This document shows, piece by piece, positions 4,550-5,508 of a DNA stretch of 5,508 bases (position 1 is its first letter; each line of letters opens with the position of its first letter). The stretch comes from Treponema sp. (GTDB taxonomy: Bacteria > Spirochaetota > Spirochaetia > Treponematales > Breznakiellaceae), in contig JAITHH010000108.1 of assembly GCA_031280065.1 (NCBI GenBank), forward strand, positions 1-5,508, read 5' to 3'. The position numbers and the translations under genes are program-made. The notes beneath the pieces are model-generated. The model was not told the DNA's origin. It saw only the letters and a program-made list of their open reading frames with translations, and did no database searches.

Positions 4550-5508
4550 ATGAAGAGAAACGTGTTTGTACCGGGGCTGCTGGCCGTGTTAGCGGCGGCC
4601 TCAGTTATCAGCGCCGGCTGTAAGAAGCAGGAGGCGGCTGTCGCGGAAACGGGGACAGTATCCGCGCCGGGGCAATTCCCCCTGACCAGCGCCAAGGCTG
4701 AATTGACGGTATTGTGCCGGAAGCCGCCGTATCTGAGCGATTTCAATGAAAATCAGGTGGCCCGGTGGCTGGAAGAAAAAACCAATGTCCACGTTACCTA
4801 TATCCACGTCCCTTCCGAGAATACCCGTGCGGCCACCAACCTGCTCATCGCTGCGGGGGAATACCCCGACATCATGATGGCCTCCGGGCTTGGTACGGTG
4901 GATGCGGCAAACTACGGCAGCCAGGGAATCATTATTCCCCTGAACGATCTGATTGGCAAGCAGGGCTACTGGTTTCAGGAAGCGGTAAAACGGGTTCCTG
5001 AACTGGCGGCGGCCATGGTGATGCCCGACGGGAACATCTACGGCCTCCCGGACATCAACCAGGCGTTTCATGGCTTTCATCAGCTCAAGGCGTGGATCAA
5101 CGAGGATTGGCTGGAAAAACTAAACCTCCCGGTTCCCGCCAGCACCGATGATTTTTACAACGTCCTCAAGGCCTTCAAGACCCAGGACCCCAACGGCAAC
5201 GGCAAGGCCGATGAAATTCCCCTGATGGGCTACTATTCCACAGACTTCCGCGCCCAGCCCTATTCCTTCCTCCTCAATTCCTTTGTGTACTTTAACCCCG
5301 GTTCCTACCTTGGTCTGGAAAATGGAAAAGTTACCTTTGCGGCCAACACCGGGGATTACCGGGAAGGGCTGCGGTATGTGGCCCGGCTGGTAAGCGAGGG
5401 GCTGCTGGACCCGGTCTCCTTTACCCAGAGTCTGGATCAGGCCAAGCAGTTGGGGACCAACCCGGCGGCCCCCCTGATCGGGGTCTTAACCGATTTTGTA
5501 TGGTGGAA
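4550..5508 (+). CDS. solute-binding lipoprotein of sugar ABC transporter (partial)
   Basis: The extracytoplasmic ligand-binding subunit for the two permeases; 319 residues are visible and the frame is still open at the window edge (the family is usually about 500). A lipoprotein signal peptide is clear: MKRN, hydrophobic residues 5-20, then S21-A-G-C24, the relaxed lipobox common in spirochaetes. Cys24 would be lipidated. The family-1 type fold shows in EYPDIMMASGLGTVDAANYG (104-123), IIPLNDLI (128-135) and DGNIYGLPDI (160-169). An EF-hand-like loop DPNGNGKADEIP (213-224) matches the calcium site of AlgQ-type alginate-binding proteins, with D213, N215, N217, D221 and E222 as ligands. GGAGGA (4539-4544) lies 5 nt before ATG 4550. 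It is third in the operon, 45 bp after the permease. The LplA/YtcQ/AlgQ family is certain enough; the sugar is not. Confidence 0.93.
   Translation, partial: MKRNVFVPGLLAVLAAASVISAGCKKQEAAVAETGTVSAPGQFPLTSAKAELTVLCRKPPYLSDFNENQVARWLEEKTNVHVTYIHVPSENTRAATNLLIAAGEYPDIMMASGLGTVDAANYGSQGIIIPLNDLIGKQGYWFQEAVKRVPELAAAMVMPDGNIYGLPDINQAFHGFHQLKAWINEDWLEKLNLPVPASTDDFYNVLKAFKTQDPNGNGKADEIPLMGYYSTDFRAQPYSFLLNSFVYFNPGSYLGLENGKVTFAANTGDYREGLRYVARLVSEGLLDPVSFTQSLDQAKQLGTNPAAPLIGVLTDFVWW

Overview
The window looks like a chromosomal stretch of a spirochaete, most likely a Treponema of the termite-gut type. This is inferred from several signs: a lipoprotein with a relaxed lipobox (S-A-G-C), an LplB/LplC-type sugar ABC transporter without its own ATPase, an XRE regulator with a long helical tail, remnants of Rpn-type and Uma2-type nuclease genes, and a cluster of 'ACAGATG/CATCTGCGG' dyad repeats. 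No rRNA or housekeeping marker is present, so the genus is not proven.

Layout. Positions 1-110 may hold the last 35 codons of an unidentified + strand gene. Positions 111-380 have no convincing gene, only a 13-bp tandem duplication, small inverted repeats and a tiny minus-strand ORF with a good ribosome binding site. A small XRE-family regulator (381-719, +) converges on a CBS-CBS-ACT sensor protein (900-1553, -). The 180 bp between them is GC-rich and holds three small hairpins. Upstream of the CBS gene lies about 1 kb of decayed accessory DNA (1576-2171). It contains an internal fragment of a Uma2-type nuclease gene joined directly to the frameshifted C-terminal part of an Rpn/PDDEXK-type nuclease gene. 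Next comes a tandem cluster of three repeat units of 123-130 bp (2172-2580), rich in dyads. It begins where the Rpn homology stops.

From 2644 a sugar-uptake operon runs to the right edge: a candidate promoter with a 10-bp palindrome, two permease genes (2705-3613 and 3626-4504), and a substrate-binding lipoprotein (4550 to beyond 5508). The permeases would form the heterodimeric membrane channel and the lipoprotein would capture the ligand. The binding protein carries an EF-hand-like loop like that of alginate-binding AlgQ proteins, which points to an oligosaccharide ligand but does not identify it. The ATPase must be encoded elsewhere, as is usual for this family.

No complete new defence or mobile system is visible. 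The least explained element is the modular repeat cluster at 2172-2580. Its units share a linker and 3' arm, but one unit has a swapped 5' arm, and its short words recur at close to helical spacing.
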